A stretch of 64,000 bases of DNA from Hymenoscyphus infarciens (Eukaryota > Ascomycota > Leotiomycetes > Helotiales > Helotiaceae). Under the pieces are notes generated by a model. It made no database searches and was not told the DNA's origin. It saw only the letters and a program-made list of their open reading frames with translations. Location: NCBI GenBank assembly GCA_001414345.1, contig LLCB01000126.1, forward strand, positions 62,001-126,000, given 5' to 3'. Position numbers and translations under genes: made by a program. Positions 46,131 to 57,300 of the stretch are shown here, piece by piece. Within the stretch, counting starts at the first letter, position 1, and each line of letters opens with the position of its first letter.

Positions 46131-46385
46131 GCTCGATTAGTCCAGTGGTTAAGACGTTGGAAGATATTGCCTATGCTCAATTTCCCTCCTCGTTTACCTA
46201 GTAAACGAGGCTGTCGCCCCGACTAACTGCGACTGTCTCCCAAGAAGCCGATCCCAGGGATCTTGCAGGGTTGCCTCGACGTTACACGGGTGTTATGGTA
46301 AAAATGCGAGCTAGGTGGCCGAGGCCCTAAAATATCAAAGAATAAAATTCTTCCAGAAGCCTCAGTTCGAATCTGAGATCGAGCA
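46131..46385 (+). tRNA. tRNA-like gene with insert of about 180 nt
   Basis: The 5' end GCTCGAT pairs perfectly with the 3' end ATCGAGC, followed by discriminator A. A D-arm GTCC/AGAC (one mismatch), a complete T-arm CTCAG-TTCGAAT-CTGAG, a possible TTGGA/TCCAG anticodon stem and a terminator T run (46398-46407) fit a Pol III tRNA. Between GTTGGAAGA and TTCTTCCAG lie about 180 extra nucleotides, far more than a normal tRNA intron. They include a perfect hairpin (separate entry). The anticodon cannot be read because the expected U33 is not found next to a clear triplet. It may be a gene with a giant intron, an interrupted gene or a pseudogene. Confidence 0.6.
46188..46210. repeat. Perfect 10-bp hairpin inside the tRNA-like gene
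   Basis: CCTCGTTTAC, three loop bases, then GTAAACGAGG form a perfect stem. It lies in the insert of the tRNA-like gene and would fold in its transcript. Confidence 0.85.
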
Positions 46386-46842
46386 TATATGATATAATTT
46401 TTTTTTATCCTTTTTTTATTCTTACGTTTTTTATTCACTTTCTCTTATATAGATAGTATAAGATAGACTAGTAGTGATATATAAAAAGTTCTCTATATTT
46501 TATTCTAGAACTAGTGAATTTAAAGTTATAAAATTAAGAATTAATTTAGTTTTCTCTAGATAAGCTATTAGTTAGTATTCTTTCTTATTTTATATACTTA
46601 TTCTAACTACTTATATATAGTAAAACCTAGACTAACTAGTATATTAATTACGTTATAAATAACTATATAAAGTATTACTATAAATCTTATAAAGTAGTAC
46701 TTATTAGAGTTATTCTAGAGAACCTAGAGATAAATAAGTAGTTCTTCTCTTTCTTATATTATAATTTATATACTAATATATATAGACTTTAAAAGTAAAT
46801 TAAAGTTTAGCTAAGACTTTTTTAATATTATAAGAAACGTCT
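46386..46842. other. AT-rich RIP-type sequence
   Basis: Composition changes abruptly to TA-rich sequence poor in CpA and TpG directly after the tRNA-like gene terminator. No gene can be read. It ends at the target-site copy CGTCT (46838-46842) of the LTR element. Confidence 0.6.
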
Positions 46843-47338
46843 TATAATAGCATACTATCCTGGATTATTATATAATAGCTGGATTATTATATAATAGCAC
46901 TACCTTGAATTATTAGCATTTATGAAACTGCTGATACCTCTAAGCAGTGCTAATACCCTTAATACCTCTTTAGCCGAGATTATAAATAACTGATACTTAT
47001 GTAAGCGAAGTATCGAAGGTATTAATATCTAATATTTATATATAGAAGGGATTAAGGTCTAGATATTGTATATTTAGCTTTCTAAAGGATTAGAGGTTAT
47101 ATATTTAGCTTTTTAGCTCTTATTATTTAGTATTAGCTATATTAAGTAGAGCTTAGTTATTATTATTATTAGAACTTAGAAGCTTCTAACCTTCTTATAT
47201 ATAGACGTTTATGTTTAGTATAGTAGAGAGATAGTTATTATTTTCTTCTATATTAGTACCTAGTATCTATATATATTATTCTACTATATATACTTCTATA
47301 TACCTCTACTATAGTTATATGTATTTTATACTATTATA
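46843..47338 (+). repeat. Left LTR, 496 bp
   Basis: It begins TATAATAGCATACTATCC and ends ACTATTATA; the intact ends would be TG..CA, and RIP explains TA..TA. It matches the right LTR along its full length with mostly C/T and G/A differences. Confidence 0.92.
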
Positions 47339-49129
47339 TAAAAATAATAACTCTTCTTCGCTAGTAACAGCCTTAATAATATCTCTTTTTAAGCTTATCG
47401 CTATTTCTTATTTAGAAGTCGATTTATACTTAATTTAGAATATTATAACGATATCCTTATATAGCTAGGTAATTAGAGACTATCTAGATAGCTAGTAATA
47501 GTAGGGTTTATTATCTATATAGATAGCTAGTATAAATCGTATTTTAGTATATGTTAAAGGATTAGAATATACTGAGTATTTCTTAAGAGTCCTAATAACC
47601 CTAGATTTAGTGAATAAGCCAACTTATAATAGTTATCTAGAAAGCTTCTAAATCTAATCTTACCCCCTCCCTCCCTCTCTAAATCAGTATCTTTGAAATG
47701 TCAAACCTAGTTCTGCTACAAGGTGTTAAACGCTCTTCTAGGGCTACCTCTCTTTCTAAAAGCCGCCTGAATAGCACCTGTATACTAAGATCTAGAAGAT
47801 CCTAAAACAACGGTTAAAGAGACTAGTAGGACTTCTTAAATATAGACTAGATATAGTCGGTTATATAAGCTTTAGAAGTAGAGAATCAAGAAATAAGGAA
47901 TTAACTAGCTAAGCTAGAAAGATAGATAAGCGAGCTTATAATTTAAAGTTAATAAAACACTTTGCCTCCTAACCCTCTTTAATCCGATCCTCTTTCAAAC
48001 TCTTAATTAAACCCTCTCCTACTTCTAAGTCTAAATTCATACCCCTTTCAGCTATAGGCAGCTACCTCTAATACTTTCCGATAACTCTCTTCTAAGGCTA
48101 CCTCTCTTTTCAAAAGACTCTCTAAACCCTCTTAGATCTGTAACCGTATACTAAGACCTAAAAGATCTTGATAAAATAATAAGTAAGACTTCTTAAATAT
48201 AGACAATATTTAGACAAGATAGTAGTATAAAAATAAAAGATAAAATAATTAGTTAGACAAGATAGATATAATTATAAGCGAACTATAAAGTTAATAACTC
48301 AAAAACACTCCGTCTCTAAACTCTTACTAATTCAACCCCTCTTTTAAACCTTTGTTCAAACCCTCTTTTGCTTTTTAAAGCCTATATTTAGACCTTTTTC
48401 GCTTATAGGCCCCTATCTCTAATAAACTTCCTAAACCTTGAATCTAATATAAATTAGTTAAAATATGCTTTCTGTTAGAACGAAACTTAGAAGTGAGCTC
48501 TTAGCTAAGTTATTGTTGTTTCTTAACCGAATATTATCTAACTTAACTCTAAACTTCTCTTAAACCTCTACTAGTAAATATTTAAAAAGACTACGGTTAT
48601 AGACCAAGTCTCTACTAGTATAAAGGTTAAAAGAGATAGAAGTTAAAAGAGAAGGAAGTAGAATTAAGAGAAGAATATACTAAAGAAACTTTTACCGACT
48701 TTAAAAGGTTACTTTTTAAGTATAGCTATACTTAGAGAGATACTAGAATTAGAAAGGTTCTTTTATATATAGAATAAAACAAGATTATACCTTAGCTCTA
48801 AAACGCGTCTACTACTCTTAAGAGACACTAGAATTATAACTTCGCTAAGATAGTAAACGATCTTTTAGCTATAGATAAGAAGGGATACCGAAACACTGAA
48901 TATTTAGAAACGACTACGCCTATTAATATCAGCACTTTAGTTTAAAGAATACTCCTCTATTCTTATTTAGTTTAGCGCTGAACTCCCTATAATATAATAG
49001 CGAATCGTCCTCTACTTTAGAAGTGGAATCAGAATCGGAAGATAAATAAGTCCTTAAGTACCTTAAAGGGAATAAGGCGGCCTACGGGCCTAAGTAATAC
49101 AGTTCCTATGATAATACTGATATATGTTG

Positions 49130-49380
49130 TACCTGAAACTGTACCCCTTTTTGTTATCTTAAACTTTAGATAGCATTTTTAAATTCGGTAATAACTATTT
49201 TAACTAGCTAAAACTACCCCTTTTATTATCTTAAACTTTAGATAGCGAAACTCTAACAACTTTAGAAACAACTTCGCCTTTAACTATCTAAAACTCCTCC
49301 TTTTATTATCTGGATATTTTAGATAGCGTTTATAACATTTAGTAATAACTCTTTTATTTTAACTAGCTAAAACCTTACTA
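49130..49380. repeat. Minisatellite inside the retrotransposon
   Basis: Three to four imperfect copies of a unit of about 70 nt, each with CTAGCTAAAAC, CCCCTTTTATTATCTTAAAC and AGATAGC blocks. The same unit is repeated in the second LTR element (53920-54090), so it is an inherited part of the family. Confidence 0.75.
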
Positions 49381-50947
49381 GCTCTGGCAAGGAGTCTTTC
49401 TCTCTTTCTTACTTTCTTTTACTTCTAGTAGAGCTAGAAGTTCTTTTTATTTATCTAAATTCGACTCGGATACGAATTGATACGCTCTTGAAAGGATAGT
49501 GACCTCTTAGCTAAGTTATTACTGTCACTTATAACTTTACCTCTTGATATTCGCCTCTAACTCTAATCTAAATTCGCTTCTAACTTTATTTTAAACTTTT
49601 TTAGACCTATACTCTTTTAGTAATTCGAATTGAATAAGAATTAGTACGCTCTTAAAGTAAGCTCTTAACTAAGTTATTACTACCTCTTAACTAAACGACT
49701 TCTAACTCTATTCTAAATTTGCCTCTATCTCTACTTTAAATTTTTATACTTTTTAAACTTTTTAAACTTTAAACTTTTTCTAACCTACTAGATAGGATTG
49801 GACTACACTCTTTTAGTAGACGAGAATACTTATACTTAATATTAAAGGATTTGAAAACAAAGTCTCTTTTATAAGTATCTATAAACTTAGTTAGATATAA
49901 TTCAGATCCCGCTTAGTATCTTATAGACAATTTTCAGGGTTTACTATATTATCTAAGAGACTTTTATAGAGCTAGGACTACCTCAACACCTCTCTAAATA
50001 GCTTAATACATAGGAATTAGATAAGAATTAGGTAAAAGAGTTAATTTATAAAACTCTATTAAATACCTTCTAATTCTAGTTACCCTCAATAAGGAACTTA
50101 TAATAAAAACCTAAGATAAAACACTAACTAGTAGGAATGTTCAAAGTTAATAAAGTAAAGAACTAAGACTAAGTTACTACTAAAATAGAGCCTACTAACC
50201 CTCTCTAGGCTATAGCCTCTCCTTCCTCTAACTTATTATCCTCCTCCCTACCCTCCTAAGTATAAGGAGCCTAAATCAGCTCTTCCTTTACTACCTCCTC
50301 CTTATAAGCACGCTTCTTACCTTAACGACATCCTATAACCGGCTTTAGAGAAGACGCTCGTAAACTCTTTAGGTAGGCCTTAAAGAGGACCTAAACCTAG
50401 GTTTAGATAGAGGTCCTACTCTCTATAATATAGTGTAAGGACTATTAAATATTAGTAACTAAAACCTCTCTAATAAGTAAGAGATACTTATAGTAACCTT
50501 AGTATAAAGCGTCTAAGTCTTCTCTAAGAGGGCGAACTACACCTCTAAACTACTCTTTAGTACCTCTATACTAGTAATAACTAATACCTTATCTAAGGCC
50601 TTAGTAGCTTTCTTAACCTCCCTCTTCTCCTCCTTACCTATAAGCTTACTAAACTCCTTCCTAATAAACTATAGTAATTACCTGAGTTAGAACGGATTTA
50701 GTATATATTTAAGATTAAACTTACTAGAATACACATAGTATTCTACTTTATACAGTACCTATACTTCTTCGACTTTAGCTTCTTAAAAGCATATACGTAA
50801 TCTTCGTTCTAAGATTTTACCTAAAAGCACTAAACGTAGTAGACTCGGTAGGTAGCTAGAAGCGTACTAGGAGGATATAGAAGAGGCATTTTACTATATC
50901 AGATTAGCCCCGAATTAGGTCCGATTAAGGAGGGAAGAACTTACTTT

Positions 50948-50978
50948 TATATATATATATATAATATATATATATATT
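50948..50978. repeat. AT dinucleotide run
   Basis: About 30 nt of alternating TA with one phase shift in the middle. It is a likely by-product of RIP in the LTR element interior. Confidence 0.8.
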
Positions 50979-51457
50979 CTAGGAGACAAGTCAGTATATA
51001 AGGATATACCTAATCGAAAGGTATTCTTACTATTTATATATTATTTAAATAAAAAGAAAAAAAAAAGAGAAGTTAGAATTAAGGAAAAGTCGTCTACTAA
51101 TATACTACTTACAATAATAGCTATTACTTTACAATTATTATTTATTACTTAATAATTACTATTATAATATATAATAATAGTAAGAATACGACAACTCTAT
51201 AGCAGCGTACTGCTTTCTACCTACTAGCTAATTATCAGCTATCTTCCGTTTATATCCTATTATTATATAGTATATAGTAGTAAACAAAGAGCGATTAGCT
51301 CTTAAACAATAATACTACTAGCCACCGACCCTACTCTAACCACTAGATACTATAATAGTAAGATAAGTTATATTCTTCATAATAAAAAGACAAATAATAC
51401 TCTAATCGACTTAATACTATACTAATTACTAATAGAAGACTTAGGACAAGTCTTTTT

Positions 51458-51470
51458 AAAAGAGAGGGGA
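51458..51470 (+). other. Polypurine tract
   Basis: Thirteen consecutive purines immediately before the right LTR, the primer site for plus-strand cDNA synthesis in LTR elements. It has escaped the surrounding mutation and fixes the element's orientation. Confidence 0.85.
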
Positions 51471-51966
51471 TATAATAGCATACTATCCTAGATTATTATA
51501 TAATAGCTAGATTATTATATAACAGCACTACTCTAAATTGTCAGTATTTATAAAACTACCGATACCTTTAAGTAGTACTAATACCTCTAATACCTCTTTA
51601 GCCGAGATTACGAATAACTAATACTTATATAAGTAAAGTGCTAAAGGTATTAATATCTAATATTCATATACAGAAGGGATTAAGGTCTAGATATTATATA
51701 TTTAGCTTTCTAAAGGATTAGAGGTTATATATTTAGCTTTTTAGCTCTTATTATTTAGTATTAGCTATATTAGGTAGAGCTTAGTTATTATTATTATTAG
51801 AACTTAGAAGCTTCTAACCTTCTTATATATAGACGTTTATGTTTAGTATAGTAGAGGGATAGTTATTATTTTCTTCTATATCAGTGCCTAGTATCTATAT
51901 ACGTTATTCTACTATATACACTCCTATATACCTCTACTATAGTTGTATGTATTTCGTGTCGTTACA
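51471..51966 (+). repeat. Right LTR, 496 bp
   Basis: It begins TATAATAGCATACTATCC and ends CGTTACA, retaining the CA end lost in the left LTR. It keeps slightly more CpA/TpG than the left copy at several sites. Confidence 0.92.
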
Positions 51967-51971
51967 CGTCT

Positions 51972-52340
51972 TTAAAAGTTAAATAGTTTCTAAAAAACTT
52001 AAAAGTTTTAACTTTAAAAGAGAAACCTTTAACTTTAAAAGAGAAACCTTTAAAAAGCTTATATTAAACTTTATTATTAAGAATTATATAAGTAGAAAAG
52101 CTATATCTTCTTCTTCTTTTAAAAAGCTTAGAGTATTAGTATAACTCTATAGTTATAAAAGCGATATAAAAAGAGTTAGATTATCGTTTATATATACTAA
52201 GTAAAGCTAGCTATAGTCTCTATCTAAATAGTTCTTAAGTAAGAAGAGTATATAAACTTATTTATACTAATCTAAATTATTATTTAATGTTAAATATACT
52301 AAGATATAAGTTTTTATAAGAGTAAGTAAAGTTTCTTATT
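51972..52340. other. AT-rich spacer between two LTR elements
   Basis: This is host or older repeat sequence with a duplicated 22-nt AACTTTAAAAGAGAAACC-type unit at about 52010-52055. No gene is seen. Confidence 0.5.
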
Positions 52341-54342
52341 TATAATAGTATACTGTTATCCTAGATAGCTAGGAGTACCTGCTATATATAAGGTTTCAGT
52401 AGTTATTATCTTATATTATCTATTTTAGAAAGGTTATATAGGTTTGAGCTTTTATATTAGCTAATATATAACGTTAGTCGGTTTTAGACCTTTTAGTTCG
52501 AACCTCTTATATATAGTAGCTTACTTCTAGAGTAGAAGAGAGATAGTTTTTCCTTTTCTTCTATATTAGAGCCTAATATCTACTTACGTTATTTAGTCTT
52601 AAACGTACTCTTATATACCTCTTCTTCTATAGTATATATTTTATACTATTATATAAAAAGGAAAAACTCTACTTCGCTAGTAATAGTATTTATAATATCT
52701 CTTTTAAGCTTATTATTACTTCTTTTATTTTTAAATACGACTTAGCTTAGATTTAGACTAGGATAATAATAACCTTAAATAGCTAGGTAATTAGAGACTA
52801 TCTAGATAGCTAGTAATATTAGGGTTTAGTATTAGTTATAGATAGCTAGTAAAAATCGTATATTATACGTTAAGAAAGCGGGATACGCTAAGTGTCTCTA
52901 AGGCTTCTAATAACCCTCTCTATATAGGGACTACTGTACATAGGTTTAGTGAATAAGTTAATATATAAAGTTATCTGGAAGGCTTCCAAATCTGCTCTTA
53001 CCCCCTCTCTCCCTCTATTCGACATCATGTTAACAGTTCCGCCATAGGGCGTTGAACGACCTTCCAGGGCCACCCCCCTTTTTGAAAGATAACCCTCTGA
53101 ACCCTCTCTGACCCGCAACCGTATAACAAGACCTAGAAGATCTCGACGAAACGATAAGCGAGACTTCTCAAATGCGGACGATATGCGGATAATAGGCGGA
53201 CGAGATAGAGGCAAAGAACATAAAGGATAAAACGATCGGTTAGACGAGATGGACAAAATTATAAGCGAACTTCGAAGTCAAAAACACCCTACCTTCGAAC
53301 CCTCACCGATCCGACCCTCTTTCGAACCTTCGTTCGAACCCTTCTTTGCTTTCATGCCCGAATTCAGACCCCTTTCGCTTACGGGCCCCTGCCCCTGATG
53401 CCTTCCTACCACTTCCTAACCCTCGAATCGGATATAAATCGGTTGAAATACGCTTTTCATTAGAACCAAAGAAGTAAGCTCTTAGCTAAGTTATCGCTGT
53501 TAATCCTAACCAAACATCATCCGAATCTACTCTAAACTTCCCTTAAAAATACCTCTACTAGTAAATAACTAAAAAGAATACGAATTACTCAGTTATAGAC
53601 CGAGTCCCAGCCGCCAGTACTAAGTATTAGAAGAGATAGAAGTTAAAAGAGATAGAAGTGAAATTAGGAGAAGAATACGCTAAAGAAACTTTTACTAACT
53701 TCAAAAGGTCGCTTTTCAGGTACGGCCATACTCAGAGAGATACTAAGTCGAAACGGTTCTTCTATATATAGGATATACCTTAGCTCGTCTAGACTCCCTA
53801 CGATCTAACAGCGACTCTTCTTCGAAATCAGAAGATAACGAATAAGTCCTTAAGTACCCTGATTTAGGAAGGAACAAGGTAATACAACAACTTCGGTATT
53901 AACTTCATTTGACTAGCTGAAACTACCCCTTTTATTGTCTTGAACTTCGGATAGTGTTTTCAATATTCGGTAATAAACTCTTTTGACTAGCTAAAACCAC
54001 CCCTTTTATTGTCCCCAGATACTCAGATAACAATTTCAACTTGATAACTTCAGAAACAACTTCGCCTTTAACTACCTGAAACCCCACTGACTCTAATTAG
54101 AGTCTTACTTTCTTTTCACTTCTAGCCGGACTAGAAGTCCTTTTCGTTCGAATTCGAATCAGTTGTAAATTAGTACGCTCTCGAAGTAAGCTCTTAACTA
54201 AGTTATTACTATCACCTATAACGTTACCTCTCAATGTTCGCCTCTGACTCTGCTTTGAACTTTTTCTGATTTTACTTTGAACTTTTTCCGACCTGCTGGA
54301 CAGGATCAGACTACACTCTTTTCGCGAATACTTGCTTTTGAT
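52341..54342 (+). mobile_element. Second, related LTR retrotransposon, truncated
   Basis: A left LTR of about 313 bp (52341-52653) starts TATAATAGTATACTG and ends ACTATTATA like the first element, and the next bases share the ACTCTACTTCGCTAGTAATAG block found after the first LTR. The interior collinearly matches 47.4-49.8 kb of the first element, including the CCCCCTC, AGAAGATC and minisatellite regions. From about 52960 it retains CpG, CpA and TpG, so it is less mutated than the first copy. Gag-like residues (EEYAKETFTNFKRSLF, RYGHTQRDT) can be read at 53660-53750. It stops at the hAT element boundary and no right LTR is seen. Confidence 0.8.
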
Positions 54343-57300
54343 CAGTGTAGTCGATAGTATTATCGTGATAAAATACTATAGTATTTTAGATTAATATATT
54401 ATTATGATATCCTAGTAGTACATATCTAAATACGCTATAATACTATTGTAATATCGTGATATTATACGGTATATCTTTTAATAACTCGTAAGCGCTAAAA
54501 CCCACTTTTTCTTAAAATAAGGCTATTTACACTTTTTTATATACTCTTCTATTACTTTAAAACTATATAATAATAATAATAGATATTAATAAAATAATTA
54601 GTAGAAGTTGTTTATTATATACTAAATAGCCTGAACTAAGTATATTAAGCGATTTTATAAGAAGCTAGTAGTTTAATTAAATATATAGCTAAAAGTTGCT
54701 TTTTAATATATAAATTAATAGATATTTAAGATATATATTATATATATACTATGCTAAGACCCAGGTCTTAGTATACCTTACTAAATATTTTATATAAAGA
54801 TTATAGTATATAATTAATTATAATACTTTAAATTTAATAGAAAGTTTAATAGTAACTAATTAGTATTTAATTAAATTTTTAGTATTTAGAGCTTCTTTTT
54901 AGAAGACATAGTTATTAAGAATAACTAACTTACTAGATATAACGTTTTCGAAATAATTAGCCTAGTAATAGTACTCTAATAACTAAGCCTTCTTATAACT
55001 CTTTATTTAATAATAAATTAATAGTATATTATAAAATTCTTTAGATAAAGGGAAATAACTATCTAAGTACTTAAAATATAAAAATAAATATATACTATTA
55101 GAAAAAATAATAAAAATAAGTTTAGTTTATAAACCTCTTAAAACTTAAACTAAAACTAGACCTACTATTTATTCTATAAGTAAAAGTACTCTTATCTAAG
55201 CTATTCTAAAACACGTCTTATATATTAAACACCTCCTTCTTACTTTAGAATTAGCTAATAAGATTAAAGGAGATAATCTTATACTAAGACTTTAAATATT
55301 TAAGTATCTCTATAGTATATACCTTAAAGCAATTACGTCGATCTATAACTACTAATTTAGCTAAAGACTAGAGGCGTTCTACTAAGGCACTTAAATATAG
55401 AATAGAAAGTACGTCTATTACTATCTTATAAAGATTAGAATAAGCCTTCTTTTAAGTAAGTTAAAGCTACTATTTAATTATACTTTTACTTATATCTTAA
55501 GGTAGAAGAGTATAATATTAAGCGTACTTATCACCTATAAGAGAGAGAAGCCTAGGTTAAAGTATATTAGCTAAAAAGAGGTAAAATTAAAAGGTTAAAA
55601 TAAAAAGAGGTAAAGTTAAAACAAGGGTTAAAGCTTACCTCTTACTTCTCTTTTAAGATAAAAACTAAGTAAATAAATTAAGTACTTAGATAAATGCTAG
55701 AAAGTAATAAAGTAGGCTAAATAACGTAATCTAAGAGTTAATATTAGTATTATTTATATAGCTAGATACTATCTTAGAGCGATAATCGTCGTTCTATAGT
55801 TTTTCTACTATAGCCTAAGTAGAGGCTATCTAGCTAGGTTCCTAGACCTTTTCTAAGTACTCCTACTTATAAGCTAGGTAGAGTACTATCGTAGTAGTAT
55901 ATACTAGTAATCTCCTAGTTAAATTATAGTATTTAGAGATCTTTTCTTACTCTAAGGTATTATTAGTAAAGTAAAAGAGAAAGAGAAGATTATTTACCTT
56001 TTTAAAATAAGAATAGTATAGCTAGATCGTTAATATACTTCCTTTAGGCCTTCTTAAAAAGAGAGAGAATAAAGTCTATTATTAAGATCGTTTTATTAAG
56101 AGTTCTAGATATACTTTTAAGTACTAATAAGGAGTACTTAAGAGAGCTAAAAAAGAGCCTTATCTAATTAAATTAGTAAGAGATTAAGAAGTAAAAGTAG
56201 TACTATACTTACTAAACCGAGTTTAGACTAATTATAAGTAGTAATTATATTATTAAGGTTAAACTTATATATATCTTAAAAGTGTTTAATCTTAAGTCTT
56301 AAAGTAATCGCCCTTTAAATACTTCTATACTAAGATATCTAGTGTATTTTATTAGCTTAGAGTATAGTAAAGCCCTCGGTTAACTTTTTAAATTCGTTAT
56401 ATAATACTATACTTATATATATCTTTTTTATAAAGTTAAAGAAGTATTTAAGAGTATTATAAACTTTAAACCCTTATAAAGGGTCTTAAGAGTAGGTATC
56501 TTCTAATTAGTTTATCTTAAGCTTAAAATCTATATACTTTTTAAAAGCTATATCTCTAGTAGTAAGGTAGAGTATATAGTATATATATCGAATTTAGTAG
56601 TGCTTAGCCTAGCCTCTTATATTACTTTTACCTAGTACTAAAGTAACTTAGTAAAGTATAACGTTGTTATTAAGTGTATTATTTATAGAAAAGTAGCTAA
56701 TTTTATTAAATATATCTATTAAAAGTAATAAGTATTTATTTAAGATTTTTAGGAGTGTTTTTATATACTATAATCTTAAAGTATTTTAAGTAAAAAGAGT
56801 ACTATATTTTCACTTATATAAAGCCCTTTAATTTATTTCATACTAAGTACTACTTCTACTAGGTTACTAAACTTATTAACTCTATAGGCTACGTATCCTA
56901 GAATAGAAAGACTATTATCTAACTTCTACCTATTAGTAGATATATATATTTTAGACTAGAATCTTAATAGATAATACTTCGTTTTAGTAAAACCGTTCTA
57001 GTATTATCGCTTAACCTAGTTATATAGTATAGAGTATACTTTAAGTAGAATATTACTCTTAAGGTTATTAAGATATTAAATAAGGGTATAAAAGGCCTTG
57101 TATTTAGTAAAGCATATAAGAAGGTTATAAGAGGTAATAAGGTTTATAAACAAAACCTCTAAAGTATTAGGATCGACAACTAAGTACTTATTATTAAAGT
57201 TAGAATAGATTATATATATAATCTTACGCCTTTTTTAAGGGTTTTAGTAAGCTATATTTATAGCTTCTTTAATACTAATTTATCTCTTTTTAGTAGCCTT

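Larger units (their letters stand above)
46843..51966 (+). mobile_element. Complete LTR retrotransposon skeleton, RIP-mutated
   Basis: Two directly repeated 496-bp LTRs (46843-47338 and 51471-51966) bound a 5124-bp unit. The identical pentamer CGTCT flanks both outer edges (46838-46842 and 51967-51971), the target duplication of an integrase-mediated insertion. A purine-rich tract AAAAGAGAGGGGA directly precedes the right LTR, so the element reads left to right. The interior is heavily mutated. A gag-like charged region is guessed near 48600-48900 because it aligns with the second, better-preserved element. I could not find integrase or reverse-transcriptase motifs, and a stretch at 50280-50900 reads better on the minus strand. 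It may be non-autonomous. Confidence 0.92.

Noticed and set aside
52888..53256. 122-codon minus-strand frame in the transposon block
   Set aside because: It is antisense within a less-mutated LTR element copy and is open because that segment escaped RIP. It has no motif.
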